64,000 bases of DNA from Prochlorococcus marinus str. MIT 1214 (GCF_027359355.1 NZ_CP114777.1:1674001-1738000); one strand, 5' to 3'; shown: positions 29,386-38,921, counted from the stretch's first letter. Program-made: numbers and translations. Notes: a model not told the origin generated them from the letters alone.

Positions 29386-29505
29386 ATGCAAGTCAATCCA
29401 AATCCAAATAAAGTTCCGGTTGAATTAAACCGAACAAGTCTTTATCTTGGACTCTTACTTGTTTTTGTAATGGGAATTCTTTTTTCCAGTTACTTCTTTA
29501 ACTAA
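29386..29505 (+). CDS. psbL: PsbL, photosystem II reaction centre protein L
   Basis: A 39-residue single-helix subunit of PSII near the QA/dimer interface. It reads [20 protein letters not shown] and ends [10 protein letters not shown], matching the conserved PsbL family. It is too short for standard ORF listings. It follows psbE by 29 bp and precedes psbJ by 11 bp. Normally psbF sits between psbE and psbL. Confidence 0.96.
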
Positions 29506-29516
29506 ATCTCTTTATC

Positions 29517-29714
29517 ATGAGCAAATTAAAAGGACCTGATGGACGAGCAGGAGATCGTCTTTCAAATGGTATGCCTGCAGTCTCCTGGGAAAGACGGTGG
29601 ACAGAGGGAGCACTGCCTTTATGGTTAGTAGCTACTGCAGGTGGCACTGCTGTTATTTTTGTTCTTGGTATTTTCTTTTACGGTTCATACACTGGTATTG
29701 GTAACGCTGGTTAG
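29517..29714 (+). CDS. psbJ: PsbJ, photosystem II reaction centre protein J
   Basis: A 65-residue single-helix PSII subunit involved in electron flow at the QA/QB side. It has an N-terminal extension ([20 protein letters not shown]), then the conserved [21 protein letters not shown] helix region (in parts) and the terminal [13 protein letters not shown]. The extended N-terminus is normal for picocyanobacteria. It is the last gene of the psbE-psbL-psbJ cluster, followed by a hairpin terminator. Confidence 0.96.
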   Translation: MSKLKGPDGRAGDRLSNGMPAVSWERRWTEGALPLWLVATAGGTAVIFVLGIFFYGSYTGIGNAG

Positions 29715-29751
29715 TTTTAACTAGAAAAATACTATTTATTTGAAATAACTT

Positions 29752-29788
29752 AAAAACCAACAGTCATTTATTGTCTGTTGGTTTTTTT
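29752..29788 (+). terminator. Rho-independent terminator of psbE-psbL-psbJ
   Basis: Inverted repeat with arms AAAAACCAACAG (29752-29763) and CTGTTGGTTTTT (29775-29786) followed by a T run, 37 bp after psbJ. Its right end touches the stop of the convergent mtnP gene, so it may serve both strands. Confidence 0.92.
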
Positions 29789-30719
29789 AAAGCCAGTATT
29801 TATCTGTAAATAGTTTGATCTTGGCTCTAGTTTTATCTGATACATGCTCTTTTGGAGTAACCAGTGCATTTTTTAATGCATTATGAAAAGAGCTTGAAGG
29901 CCTTAATGATGAGATTCTTTTAGCGGCAGCAGAGATTATTGATTTTGCAAAATTTGCATTTTCCTGGAGATTCTCAATGACCATCTCGACAGATACATTG
30001 TCGCAATTTTGATTCCAACAATCATAATCAGTAACCATGGATAGGCTTGAGTAAGCGATTTCGGCTTCTTTTGCCAATCTAGCTTCTGTATGGTTTGTCA
30101 TCCCTATTATTGAGCATCCCCAATCTCTATATAAATTTGATTCTGCTCTTGTTGAAAATGCGGGCCCTTCCATAGCAAGATATGTCCCTCCAACATGCAT
30201 TTGTTTTGCTTTAGTTAGAATTTTTTCTATTTCTTGCGAAAGTATTTGAGAAAGAGTTTCACAAAAAGGATTTGCCATGCTTATGTGAGCTACAACTCCA
30301 TCATTAAAAAAAGTCAATGGTCTTTGATGAGTTCGATCTATAAATTGATCAGGAATAACAATGTCGCAAGGTTTGATATCTTCTTTTAACGATCCCACAG
30401 CTGATGCCGAGATTAACCATCTTACGTTTAGAAAGCGCATAGCCCAAATATTTGCTTTATATGGAATTTCGCTTGGATTTAAAGTATGTTTCTCTCCGTG
30501 GCGAGCGAGAAAAACAATCTCTATTCCAAATAGATTGCCTATTAGTAACTTATTAGAAGGTTTTCCATAGGGAGTGTCTAAGCTTAATTCGACTATATCT
30601 TTAAGATTTTCAATCCTATATAGTCCGCTTCCTCCAATAATTCCTAATCTTGCTTTTTTGAAATCATAGGCATCTGATTGTGTTCCAGAAATATTTAAAA
30701 AATCATGTTCAGTGATCAT
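29787..30719 (-). CDS. mtnP: MtnP, S-methyl-5'-thioadenosine phosphorylase
   Basis: Cleaves methylthioadenosine, a by-product of polyamine synthesis, to adenine and methylthioribose-1-phosphate. The 310-residue protein has LGIIGGSGLYRI, LARHGEKHTLNPSEIPYKANIWA, AMEGPAFSTRAES and GMTNHTEARLAKEAEIAY, which match the MTAP signatures. Its ATG at 30719 lies 15 bp inside the divergent selD-fusion gene; conserved sequence begins about residue 25, and no later start codon is available, so this start appears right. Confidence 0.93.
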   Translation of the reverse strand: MITEHDFLNISGTQSDAYDFKKARLGIIGGSGLYRIENLKDIVELSLDTPYGKPSNKLLIGNLFGIEIVFLARHGEKHTLNPSEIPYKANIWAMRFLNVRWLISASAVGSLKEDIKPCDIVIPDQFIDRTHQRPLTFFNDGVVAHISMANPFCETLSQILSQEIEKILTKAKQMHVGGTYLAMEGPAFSTRAESNLYRDWGCSIIGMTNHTEARLAKEAEIAYSSLSMVTDYDCWNQNCDNVSVEMVIENLQENANFAKSIISAAAKRISSLRPSSSFHNALKNALVTPKEHVSDKTRAKIKLFTDKYWL

Positions 30720-32882
30720 CTCGTTCTAGCTGGTGGTGGTCATACTCATGCCCTTGTGTTGCTTAGATGGGCAATGAATCCAAAATTGAAGCCTGCTGGA
30801 ATGATTACTTTAGTCAATAAAGAAAGTACAACCATTTATTCTGGGATGTTTCCAGGTGTCCTGGCAGGTAAATACAAGATTGATGAAATAATAATTGATT
30901 TGAGGACTCTTGCTTCAAAAGCAGGAGTTTCATTTGTGATGGCGGAAATTGAGGGGCTTGAACTTAAGAAGAAAAAATTACTTTTAAAAGGGCGCCCAGA
31001 AATTGAATATTCGTCTTTGTCTCTGAATATAGGAACAAAAACTAACTTCAATTCTAAATCTTTAATTAGAGGGGATAATGATTTTGCTGTTACAATTAAA
31101 CCTTTTTCTGAATCATATAAGTTTATTCTCGATCAAGATATCCACAAGGATGATTCTTCTGCAAAACCATTTGTAATTGTTGGTGGTGGATTTGCTGGGA
31201 TAGAAATAGCTTTTTCTTTAAGAAAAAGATGGCCAAAAAGAGCTATTCTATTAAAAGTTAAATCAGGAAGAAAGATTAATAAAAATCTATTGAAAAATTT
31301 AAATGATTTCAATATTAAGATTACACAAAAGAGTCCATCTATTTTATATCCAAAATTAATTTGTACGGGTAATAAATCATTTAATTGGATAAAAGATAGT
31401 GGTTTACCTATAGATGGATATGGGAGGGTGCTAACAAAAAATACTCTTCAAGTCCTCAATAATCCTGATTTATTTGCTGTAGGAGATTGTGGAGTTATTA
31501 ATAATCATACTCGTCCTTCTTCAGGAGTATGGGCAGTCCGTTCCGCAAAACCACTTGCAAAGAATTTAGAGTATATAAGTCAAGGTCTAAAACCTAATGA
31601 ATGGAAACCTCAAAGAAAAGCAATACAACTTTTAGATATAAATTCAGGAGGAAAGTCTTCTAAAGCTTTTATTTCTTGGGGTGAAGTTATAGTTGGACCT
31701 TTTAATATTCTATCAAGATTAAAAGAAACAATTGATAAAAATTTTATCTCAAAATTTAATCTTATTAAAGATAAAAATTCAGAAATGTTGTCTAAAAAAG
31801 AGATGATTAAATGTAGAGGATGTGCGGCAAAATTAGCTTTTACTCCATTAAATTCAGCATTAAAAAAATTAGATTTAATAGAGTCTTCAAATGATGATTC
31901 TATAGATATTGGAATCTTGAATTCTAGGAAGACCTTAATACAAAGTGTAGATGGATTCCCTTCTTTAATTAGCGATCCATGGCTAAATGGGAGGCTTTTG
32001 GCTTTTCATTCTTGTTCTGATATTTGGGCATGTGGAGGATCTGTTATCTCGGCACAATCTGTTGTGAACTTACCATTATTACCAAACAATTTACAGCAAG
32101 AACTTTTATTTCAAGTATTGGAAGGTATTAATTCTGCTTTAACCATTCAAGGGGCAAAACTTATAGGTGGGCATACATTAGAATCAAGAAAAATATCTGA
32201 AGAGCCTTTTTCTCTTGGAATTGAAAGCTCACTGGCTGTAAATGGAATTGTTGATGAAAAACAATATTTTTGGTCTAAGGGAGGAATGAAAAAGGGAGAT
32301 CAAATTCTAATTAGTCGTTCTTTAGGGACTGGAATTATTTTTTCTGCGTTTATGAATGGCCATGTAAAACCTTATATACTTGATTCTGTTTTAAAAGAAA
32401 TGAATAAAAGTCAGCATGATATTGTTAATTATATTAATCACTTAACTAATATAAATCCAAACCAAAAAATTATTAATGCATGTACTGATATAACTGGCTT
32501 TGGTTTGTTAGGTCATTTATCTGAGATGTTGGACTCTACAAATAGAGATCAATTAAAGATGAATTCAGAACCCTTGAAAATCATTCTTGAGCTAGACAAT
32601 ATTCCCGTATATGATGGTGTAAAAGAACTTTTTGATATAGGTTTTGAGAGTAGCTTAGCCCCTTCAAATGAAATTTTTTTGAAAAATATTGAGGGAGATA
32701 AAGATTTAAAAGTTGAGCTGGTATCTAATAATTTTATTCCGAATAGCCCATCTTATAATACTATGCTAAAAATTTTATTAGACCCACAAACATGTGGCCC
32801 TTTGGTTGTTAGTTGTTCATCCATTTACTCTGAAAAACTTATACAAGAAGGGCCTTGGATTAAAATAGGCTTTATTCCTTGA
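30705..32882 (+). CDS. selD: SelD fusion: pyridine nucleotide-disulfide oxidoreductase domain + selenide water dikinase
   Basis: A 725-residue two-domain protein. The N-terminal half (about 1-370) is an FAD/NAD(P)-dependent oxidoreductase of the NDH-2-like kind (HLVLAGGGHTHALVL; second site FVIVGGGFAGIEIAFSL; GDCGVINNHTRPSSGVWAVRS). The C-terminal half is selenophosphate synthase: KCRGCAAKLAF with the catalytic Cys and Lys in the GCxxK spacing, QSVDGFPSLI, GGHTLES and ACTDITGFGLLGHL. It should make selenophosphate from ATP and selenide, likely for 2-selenouridine in tRNA; no selenoprotein gene is in the window. This fusion architecture is known in other bacteria. Starts overlap mtnP divergently by 15 bp. 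Confidence 0.9.
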   Translation: MFSDHLVLAGGGHTHALVLLRWAMNPKLKPAGMITLVNKESTTIYSGMFPGVLAGKYKIDEIIIDLRTLASKAGVSFVMAEIEGLELKKKKLLLKGRPEIEYSSLSLNIGTKTNFNSKSLIRGDNDFAVTIKPFSESYKFILDQDIHKDDSSAKPFVIVGGGFAGIEIAFSLRKRWPKRAILLKVKSGRKINKNLLKNLNDFNIKITQKSPSILYPKLICTGNKSFNWIKDSGLPIDGYGRVLTKNTLQVLNNPDLFAVGDCGVINNHTRPSSGVWAVRSAKPLAKNLEYISQGLKPNEWKPQRKAIQLLDINSGGKSSKAFISWGEVIVGPFNILSRLKETIDKNFISKFNLIKDKNSEMLSKKEMIKCRGCAAKLAFTPLNSALKKLDLIESSNDDSIDIGILNSRKTLIQSVDGFPSLISDPWLNGRLLAFHSCSDIWACGGSVISAQSVVNLPLLPNNLQQELLFQVLEGINSALTIQGAKLIGGHTLESRKISEEPFSLGIESSLAVNGIVDEKQYFWSKGGMKKGDQILISRSLGTGIIFSAFMNGHVKPYILDSVLKEMNKSQHDIVNYINHLTNINPNQKIINACTDITGFGLLGHLSEMLDSTNRDQLKMNSEPLKIILELDNIPVYDGVKELFDIGFESSLAPSNEIFLKNIEGDKDLKVELVSNNFIPNSPSYNTMLKILLDPQTCGPLVVSCSSIYSEKLIQEGPWIKIGFIP

Positions 32883-32901
32883 TAAGTACTTATTAACTTT
32901 T

Positions 32902-34158
32902 TCAAGAAATAATTTTTCCATCAATTAACTTCATTCTTTGTCGTTTAATTTCTATTCCTATTTCTGGTCCAGGTTCCCAACCTTTAGCTATTAAATCATC
33001 TCCTTTTATTGGAGACTCTATATCTTTCCAGTTATATAGCCAAGATGATAAATAATCTTTTAGGGGATTCTCCCTACATATTTCAAGTATGAAAGAAGAT
33101 TCATTAGCATCTAATTCCTCTAGAACAGTTGTCCACTTAGATGGAGACCAATTTGTATATAACTTATTATCTATTATATTAGCTAGAAATTTTTTTAATT
33201 GACAAGCTCCTTTTATTATTTCTTGTTGTTGTTGATTTAATTGTAATCTTTTAGCTAGACAGATAGGGTCTTTAGATTCATAAACTAATGCAGTTAGCGG
33301 CTCTATATCTGAATTCTTTGCAGTCAATATTTTTTCGATGAGTCTGGTATCATTTTGTAATTTCGAATCTACTATTTTTAGGCCTCCCCAGTCTTGTAGA
33401 TTTTTTAATGCTTTCTTCCAATAGTTATTTTTTAAAAGCAATTCGAGTTCCATTTTTAATCTTATTGATAATGCTGAAGGGGCTAAATCAGTATTATCTT
33501 CAATATGCCAATTCCATGGCCACTTATTTATTGTATCTTTTATTTGTTTTAAGGCTTGATTTGATAGATGAAAATCTAACTTTGCAGAATAGCGGGAAGC
33601 TCTAATAATTCTAGTAGGGTCTTCTAAAACACTTGATTCATGCAAAAAGTCCATTTCCATATTTTCAATTGCATCTGAACCTGAAAATAAATCTATTAGT
33701 CTATTATCTTTGAGTTCAATTGCCATCGCATTTATATTAAAATCTCTTCTTATTAGATCTTTTTTTATTGTTGATATTTCGACTATTGGATTTTCTCCAG
33801 GCATGGGATAAGTCTCTGCACGGGCAGTCGCAATATCAACTTTTAAGCCATTAATTATTACTTCTGAGGTTTTATAAGTTGCATTATCACGTATGACTTT
33901 TACTCTTTCTGCCCCAAGAACTTTTTGTAATTCTTTTACATAGATAGATGTCTCCCCTTCAATGATTAAATCTAGATCATTGAAGATAATTGCATAATCT
34001 TGATTTTTAGATTTTGTTATTAAGTCTCTTACAACCCCTCCAACTATCGCAATAGAGGTTATTTTAACTGAGATAGCTGCATCTAAAAGAATAGTGAGAA
34101 TACCAATAGGTAATTCTTTTATCTCTTTTTCAATTGTCGATTTATCAAATAATTTCAT
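32902..34158 (-). CDS. cca: CCA tRNA nucleotidyltransferase (class II poly(A) polymerase-like)
   Basis: Adds or repairs the 3'-CCA of tRNAs. The 418-residue enzyme shows the nucleotidyltransferase motif IVGGVVRDLIT, a DLDLIIEG segment with the metal-binding Asp residues, the RRDFNINAMAIEL signature, LIDLFSGSDAIE and DPTRIIRASRYSAKL. It has no obvious HD domain. Length is usual. It sits downstream of uvrD on the minus strand (44-bp gap). In this window, two of three tRNAs do not encode CCA, consistent with need for this enzyme. Confidence 0.93.
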   Translation of the reverse strand: MKLFDKSTIEKEIKELPIGILTILLDAAISVKITSIAIVGGVVRDLITKSKNQDYAIIFNDLDLIIEGETSIYVKELQKVLGAERVKVIRDNATYKTSEVIINGLKVDIATARAETYPMPGENPIVEISTIKKDLIRRDFNINAMAIELKDNRLIDLFSGSDAIENMEMDFLHESSVLEDPTRIIRASRYSAKLDFHLSNQALKQIKDTINKWPWNWHIEDNTDLAPSALSIRLKMELELLLKNNYWKKALKNLQDWGGLKIVDSKLQNDTRLIEKILTAKNSDIEPLTALVYESKDPICLAKRLQLNQQQQEIIKGACQLKKFLANIIDNKLYTNWSPSKWTTVLEELDANESSFILEICRENPLKDYLSSWLYNWKDIESPIKGDDLIAKGWEPGPEIGIEIKRQRMKLIDGKIIS

Positions 34159-34202
34159 TAGAAATATGATTTTAGTTAATTAATATTTTTTTAGATTAAA
34201 TT

Positions 34203-36620
34203 TTACTCATTAATTAATTTTAATGGAGCTAGTCGTGGGTCTAAAATTTTTGGTCCCATTCCTGAGAATTTTACAGCTAGAGAGATTTTCTCTCCTGAAC
34301 CAAAAACATGTGTGATTTGTCCTTCGCCAAATGAAGAATGCTCAACTTTATCGTTAACTGCCCATCTCTTCCCTGGGGAAGGACCAGAATATGTTTTTCT
34401 TAATGCATTTTCAGCTTCACTAGGAAAAGACTTTTTATTAGTTTGGCGATCAACTCTAGTCAGTCTATCTAGATTTTTTTCTCTTCTCAATGTCGCCCCA
34501 CCAGATAATGGGATATCGCCTTTGACAAGTTCTTCTGGTATCTCGGATAGGAATATAGATGCGATAGCAGGTTCTCTCATTCCTCCCCACATTCTTCTCT
34601 CAGATGCATGAAAGAGAAATAGTTTTTCTTTCGCTCTAGTAAGACCTACGTAACAAAGTCGCCTTTCTTCCTCAAGTGAAGATGGATCATCAAGTGATCT
34701 ATAGCTTGGAAATAAGCCTTGCTCCAGTCCCACAAGGCAAACAACAGGAAATTCCAAACCTTTACTGCTGTGAAGAGTCATTAATGTGACTCGATTTGAC
34801 GCAGTATCTTTATTATCTGCATCACTTGATAAAGCAGCAGTTGATAAAAAACCTTCTAAATTTGCATCTTCACTTTCTTCCTGATATTGCAAAGCGGCAT
34901 TAACTAATTCTTGAAGATTGCGTCTTCTTTCTTCTGCTTCATCTGTTCCTGTTGCTATTAATTCATTTAAGTAGCCACTTTTTTCTAAAACTAATTGAAC
35001 TAACTCGGCCGGGCTTGAAGAAAGAAGATGACTTTGTAATTCATTGATAAGCTCACTAAAAATCAAAAGACCTTTAGCTGATCTTCCAGCTAGAGATCTG
35101 ACAGCTTCGGGGTCATTTACAACTTCCCAAAGAGGAATTTTTAATTGACTAGCAGCATCACTCAATCTTTGAACTGTTGTTTTACCAATACCTCTTTTAG
35201 GGACATTTAAAACTCTTAGAAGACTGACACTGTCAGATGGATTAATTAAAAGTCTTAAATAAGCAAGTAGATCTTTAATCTCTCTTCGATCATAAAAACG
35301 TAATCCTCCAACCACAATGTATGGAATACTCCAGCGGACCAATGAGTCCTCAATTGCTCTTGATTGAGCATTAGTTCTATAAAGAATAGCCATATCTCCC
35401 CAATTTAATTCTGGATTTGAGGCATCTAAAATTCTTAGCCTATGAATAACTGCCTCTGCCTCTGCTATCTCATCGTCACACCTAGTTAATTTAATAGGCT
35501 CACCTTCTCCTCTAGTTGCTCTAAGAACTTTATCTATTCTTTCTTTATTGTTGGAAATTAGTGAATTAGCTGCTTCGAGGATGGTAGAGGTAGACCGATA
35601 ATTTTCTTCAAGTTTTACGAGCGTAGAATCATTTGTATTGTCTTGGCTTTTCTTCCCAAAGTCCTCTTGAAAGCCCATTAGTATCCTAAAGTCCGCTGCT
35701 CTAAAGCTGTAAATACTTTGATCTGCATCGCCAACAACAAAAACTGATCGATTATTCCAATCTTTAAAAGAAGATGGATCTTTGCCATTGGTAACTAATT
35801 GTTTAATTAATTCGTATTGTGTCCAATTAGTATCTTGATATTCATCGACTAAAACATGTTTGAAACGATTGTGCCAATAAGTCCTAATCTTTTCATTTTG
35901 TTGTAGTAATTGAACAGGTATCAATAGTAGATCATCAAAATCTAATGCATTATTAGCTGCTAAAGCTTTTCTATAAAGTCTATAAGTTTCACCAACTAAT
36001 TTACCTCTCTGACCCTCTTGACTCTTTGACAAATCATCAGGAAGTAAGCATTGATTTTTAGCATTACTGATTGCCCAACGGACTTTTTTGGGCTCAAATC
36101 TTTTAGGGTCTAATTGTAGGTCTTGTGTAACTATTTCTTTGATAAGACTTTGTGCATCTGTCTCATCGTATATTGAAAACTGTCTAGTCCAAGTTAACCC
36201 TTCAGGGTCTTTGAACTTGTCAATATCAAAGCGTAATAATCTTGCAAATAAAGCGTGAAAAGTTCCTATCCATAATTCACGACTGATTTCACGATATATA
36301 CGATTACGAATTTGTCTTTGCTCTGCTATTTGTAATGCAGACCAAGGCTTACTGTAACTTACATTTGCCAACCTTTTTGCTAGAAGTAATTCAAGTCTAT
36401 CTTTCATTTCTCTTGCAGCTTTATTGGTAAAAGTGACTGCAAGAATAGAGCTTGGATCAACTTTATATTCAATAATTAAATGCGCGATACGATGAGTAAG
36501 TGCTCTAGTTTTTCCACTTCCTGCACCTGCTATAACTAATAATGGACCATGAAAATGATCCACTGCTTGAGACTGAGCTTGGTTTAATCCATTTAAAAAT
36601 ATATTGTTTGACTTTTTCAT
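34203..36620 (-). CDS. uvrD: UvrD/PcrA-type superfamily I DNA helicase
   Basis: A 3'-5' DNA helicase for nucleotide excision and replication-fork repair. The 805-residue protein has motif I VIAGAGSGKTRAL (Walker A, residues 31-38), motif II LVDEYQDTNWTQYELI, motif III FVVGDADQSIYSFRAAD, motif V VTLMTLHSSKGLEFPVVCLV and motif VI RRLCYVGLTRAKEKLFL. The C-terminus contains the ERRMWGG-type tail and a Tudor-like end (HSSFGEGQITHVFG), as in PcrA. It is complete and normal in length. Whether it is UvrD or PcrA in strict naming is a convention. Confidence 0.93.
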   Translation of the reverse strand: MKKSNNIFLNGLNQAQSQAVDHFHGPLLVIAGAGSGKTRALTHRIAHLIIEYKVDPSSILAVTFTNKAAREMKDRLELLLAKRLANVSYSKPWSALQIAEQRQIRNRIYREISRELWIGTFHALFARLLRFDIDKFKDPEGLTWTRQFSIYDETDAQSLIKEIVTQDLQLDPKRFEPKKVRWAISNAKNQCLLPDDLSKSQEGQRGKLVGETYRLYRKALAANNALDFDDLLLIPVQLLQQNEKIRTYWHNRFKHVLVDEYQDTNWTQYELIKQLVTNGKDPSSFKDWNNRSVFVVGDADQSIYSFRAADFRILMGFQEDFGKKSQDNTNDSTLVKLEENYRSTSTILEAANSLISNNKERIDKVLRATRGEGEPIKLTRCDDEIAEAEAVIHRLRILDASNPELNWGDMAILYRTNAQSRAIEDSLVRWSIPYIVVGGLRFYDRREIKDLLAYLRLLINPSDSVSLLRVLNVPKRGIGKTTVQRLSDAASQLKIPLWEVVNDPEAVRSLAGRSAKGLLIFSELINELQSHLLSSSPAELVQLVLEKSGYLNELIATGTDEAEERRRNLQELVNAALQYQEESEDANLEGFLSTAALSSDADNKDTASNRVTLMTLHSSKGLEFPVVCLVGLEQGLFPSYRSLDDPSSLEEERRLCYVGLTRAKEKLFLFHASERRMWGGMREPAIASIFLSEIPEELVKGDIPLSGGATLRREKNLDRLTRVDRQTNKKSFPSEAENALRKTYSGPSPGKRWAVNDKVEHSSFGEGQITHVFGSGEKISLAVKFSGMGPKILDPRLAPLKLINE

Positions 36621-36720
36621 TTTAGAGATTGAAAATACATTGATTTAAATTCAGTTTGTTAATATTAATAGAGATCATTTTATGTTGTTTAGGTAGATAA
36701 AATAAAGTTATGGTATTAAA

Positions 36721-36933
36721 CTAGAAGTCACATTCTTTTTTTTGTTTAGTTAGTTTGGAAAGTATTATTTTAATTTGATTAAGTTCTGAATGCGAATTAA
36801 TAATTGCGTTGATTTTTTTTTGAGGCATTTTTAACTTGTTTGAAATAGTTACCACCTCTTTTTCTAAACGATTTTTGTACTCGGTTAGTTCCTTTATTGA
36901 TTCTTCTAACTCTTCTTCTATAGGACTTTGCAT
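36721..36933 (-). CDS. Small predicted coiled-coil protein
   Basis: A 70-residue charged protein of unknown function. It begins MQSPIEEELEESIKELTEY and shows heptad-like spacing of Leu, Ile and Val (LEKEVVTISNKLK; LNQIKIILSKLTKQ), so it probably forms a helix or coiled coil. There is no signal peptide or membrane segment. It is encoded divergently from the cpeB transcript, about 228 bp from cpeB. I do not recognise the family; position next to the phycoerythrin cluster may be fortuitous. It looks coding by composition and start spacing, but this is moderate. Confidence 0.55.
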   Translation of the reverse strand: MQSPIEEELEESIKELTEYKNRLEKEVVTISNKLKMPQKKINAIINSHSELNQIKIILSKLTKQKKECDF

Positions 36934-37026
36934 TTTTTTAATTCAACAATAGCTCAAATTAGTGATATCCCCTTTTCTTATAAGCTTTTTGAGATAACTC
37001 TATGAATGATTTTAGTAAAAATTCTT

Positions 37027-37057
37027 TTTACAGTTAAGAAGCATTGCGTTCTATAGG
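37027..37057 (+). promoter_or_regulatory. Weak candidate promoter for the cpeB transcript
   Basis: Candidate -35 TTTACA (37027-37032) and -10 TATAGG (37052-37057) with a 19-nt spacer. A start near 37064 would put the hairpin at 37092-37129 in the cpeB leader. The spacing is long, so this is only a candidate. Confidence 0.3.
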
Positions 37058-37091
37058 TCTCTTTCAATGAAACTTGACTGTAAGTCTTAAG

Positions 37092-37135
37092 TTAAATAGG
37101 TAATGACTAGAAAATCATTACCTATTTAATTTTTT
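37092..37135 (+). terminator. Terminator-like hairpin in the cpeB leader
   Basis: Perfect 15-bp inverted repeat: TTAAATAGGTAATGA (37092-37106), loop CTAGAAAA, TCATTACCTATTTAA (37115-37129), directly followed by six T (37130-37135). It ends 26 nt before the cpeB ATG at 37162. Its placement suggests an upstream small transcript or attenuation of the phycoerythrin operon. Confidence 0.85.
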
Positions 37136-37158
37136 ACTTACAAAACCTAGGTAGTTAA

Positions 37159-37710
<552 letters not shown>

Positions 37711-37774
37711 ATATTCAACTTTAATTTTAATTCCTCTTCTCAAATTACTTTAAACTAACTCTTATTTATTCACT

Positions 37775-38242
37775 ATGAAATCTGCAGTTACAACCGTTGT
37801 TAGCGCAGCTGATGCAGCTGGAAGATTTCCTAGCATGAGCGATTTTGAGTCAGTGAAAGGTTCGTTTGATAGGGCAAAAGCTCGTTTGGAGGCTGCAGAA
37901 AAACTTGCTTCTTGTCTTGAAAAATTTACCAATCTTGCAGTAGATGCTGTGTATCAAAATGGCTCATATGAGCAGGCTAATAAAGATAAGTGCGTGAGAG
38001 ATATTCATCATTACTTGCGTCTTATTAATTATTGCTTAGTAACTGGCGGCACAGGTCCTTTAGATGAATGGGGAATATCAGGTATGAGAGAAATTATTCG
38101 TATACAGCTATTACCAACAGCTGCATATATAGAAGCATTTATTTTTATTCGAGATGAAATTAAAATCAATGATGTTATGAGTCAGCAAGCTGAAACTGAA
38201 TTCAAAGGACTATTGGATTATTTAATAAACGCACTTGCATAA
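37775..38242 (+). CDS. cpeA: Phycoerythrin alpha subunit, shortened
   Basis: Alpha partner of CpeB. The 155-residue protein starts MKSAVTTVVSAADAAGRFPS and has the bilin site DKCVRDIHHYLRL (Cys73, the alpha-82 equivalent). Compared with ordinary C-phycoerythrin alpha (about 164 residues) roughly 9 residues are missing before this site. The segment that normally has the alpha-139 cysteine reads FIRDEIKINDV and contains no Cys, so the second bilin is probably absent. Cys47 and Cys87 are other cysteines. Family and pairing with cpeB are certain. Confidence 0.94.
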   Translation: MKSAVTTVVSAADAAGRFPSMSDFESVKGSFDRAKARLEAAEKLASCLEKFTNLAVDAVYQNGSYEQANKDKCVRDIHHYLRLINYCLVTGGTGPLDEWGISGMREIIRIQLLPTAAYIEAFIFIRDEIKINDVMSQQAETEFKGLLDYLINALA

Positions 38243-38301
38243 AAATAAATAAATTTAATTAAAATATTTTTAAGCATTATAAATAATAATTTGAAATTAT
38301 A

Positions 38302-38898
38302 ATGAGTAATTCTTTAGATTTAAATAAATATATAGAACTTTATCAAGATTTTTTGCATCCAAATCCAAATATTAATTCTAAAGCATTTTTCATTTTAAAA
38401 AAAGAATTTGAGCTTAAATTTATGAATAATCTTTTGGCTAATCTCAAGGAAGAAGATATATTTGTAAGAAGAAAATCAATATTAGCCTTGGGTAGATTTG
38501 GAGAGAAAGCTTTACACTCAATCGTTCCATTATATATAGATACTAATAATACAATTGTTAAAGTTAGCTGCCTAAAAACGATGATCCAAGTTGTCGTTAA
38601 TTTTAATTTAGAAGAATTAGATCAAGAGGAGATGTTAGTAGTTTATTTAGCACTGAAAGATAGCTCTCCTGAGATAATATTGACTGTTATTTCTCTTTTG
38701 AGGCAATTAGGGAAAACTGGTCGAAATATTTTGATCAAAACTTGTAGAGATAAAGACTTATTAAGAGCGAAAGCTTCTGTTAGCGCTCTTCTGGAAATGA
38801 AAGATCAGATTGTGGATAGCTTATTTGATGAATTGTTAAATGATAAATATATTGATAAAATGATAAAAGAAGATATTTTAAGAGACAGAAATATGTGA
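38302..38898 (+). CDS. cpeZ: CpeZ-like HEAT-repeat phycoerythrin bilin lyase/chaperone
   Basis: A 198-residue all-helical protein of HEAT/PBS-lyase repeats (IFVRRKSILALGRFGEKAL; DSSPEIILTVISLLRQLG; DLLRAKASVSALLEM). In known systems CpeZ helps CpeY attach phycoerythrobilin to alpha-Cys82 and stabilises phycoerythrin. Length is close to the roughly 200 residues of CpeZ and it directly follows cpeA by 59 bp, so co-transcription is likely. Naming is by size, repeats and context; sequence divergence is strong. Confidence 0.7.
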   Translation: MSNSLDLNKYIELYQDFLHPNPNINSKAFFILKKEFELKFMNNLLANLKEEDIFVRRKSILALGRFGEKALHSIVPLYIDTNNTIVKVSCLKTMIQVVVNFNLEELDQEEMLVVYLALKDSSPEIILTVISLLRQLGKTGRNILIKTCRDKDLLRAKASVSALLEMKDQIVDSLFDELLNDKYIDKMIKEDILRDRNM

Positions 38899-38921
38899 TA
38901 TTTTAGATTATTCTAAGTCTT

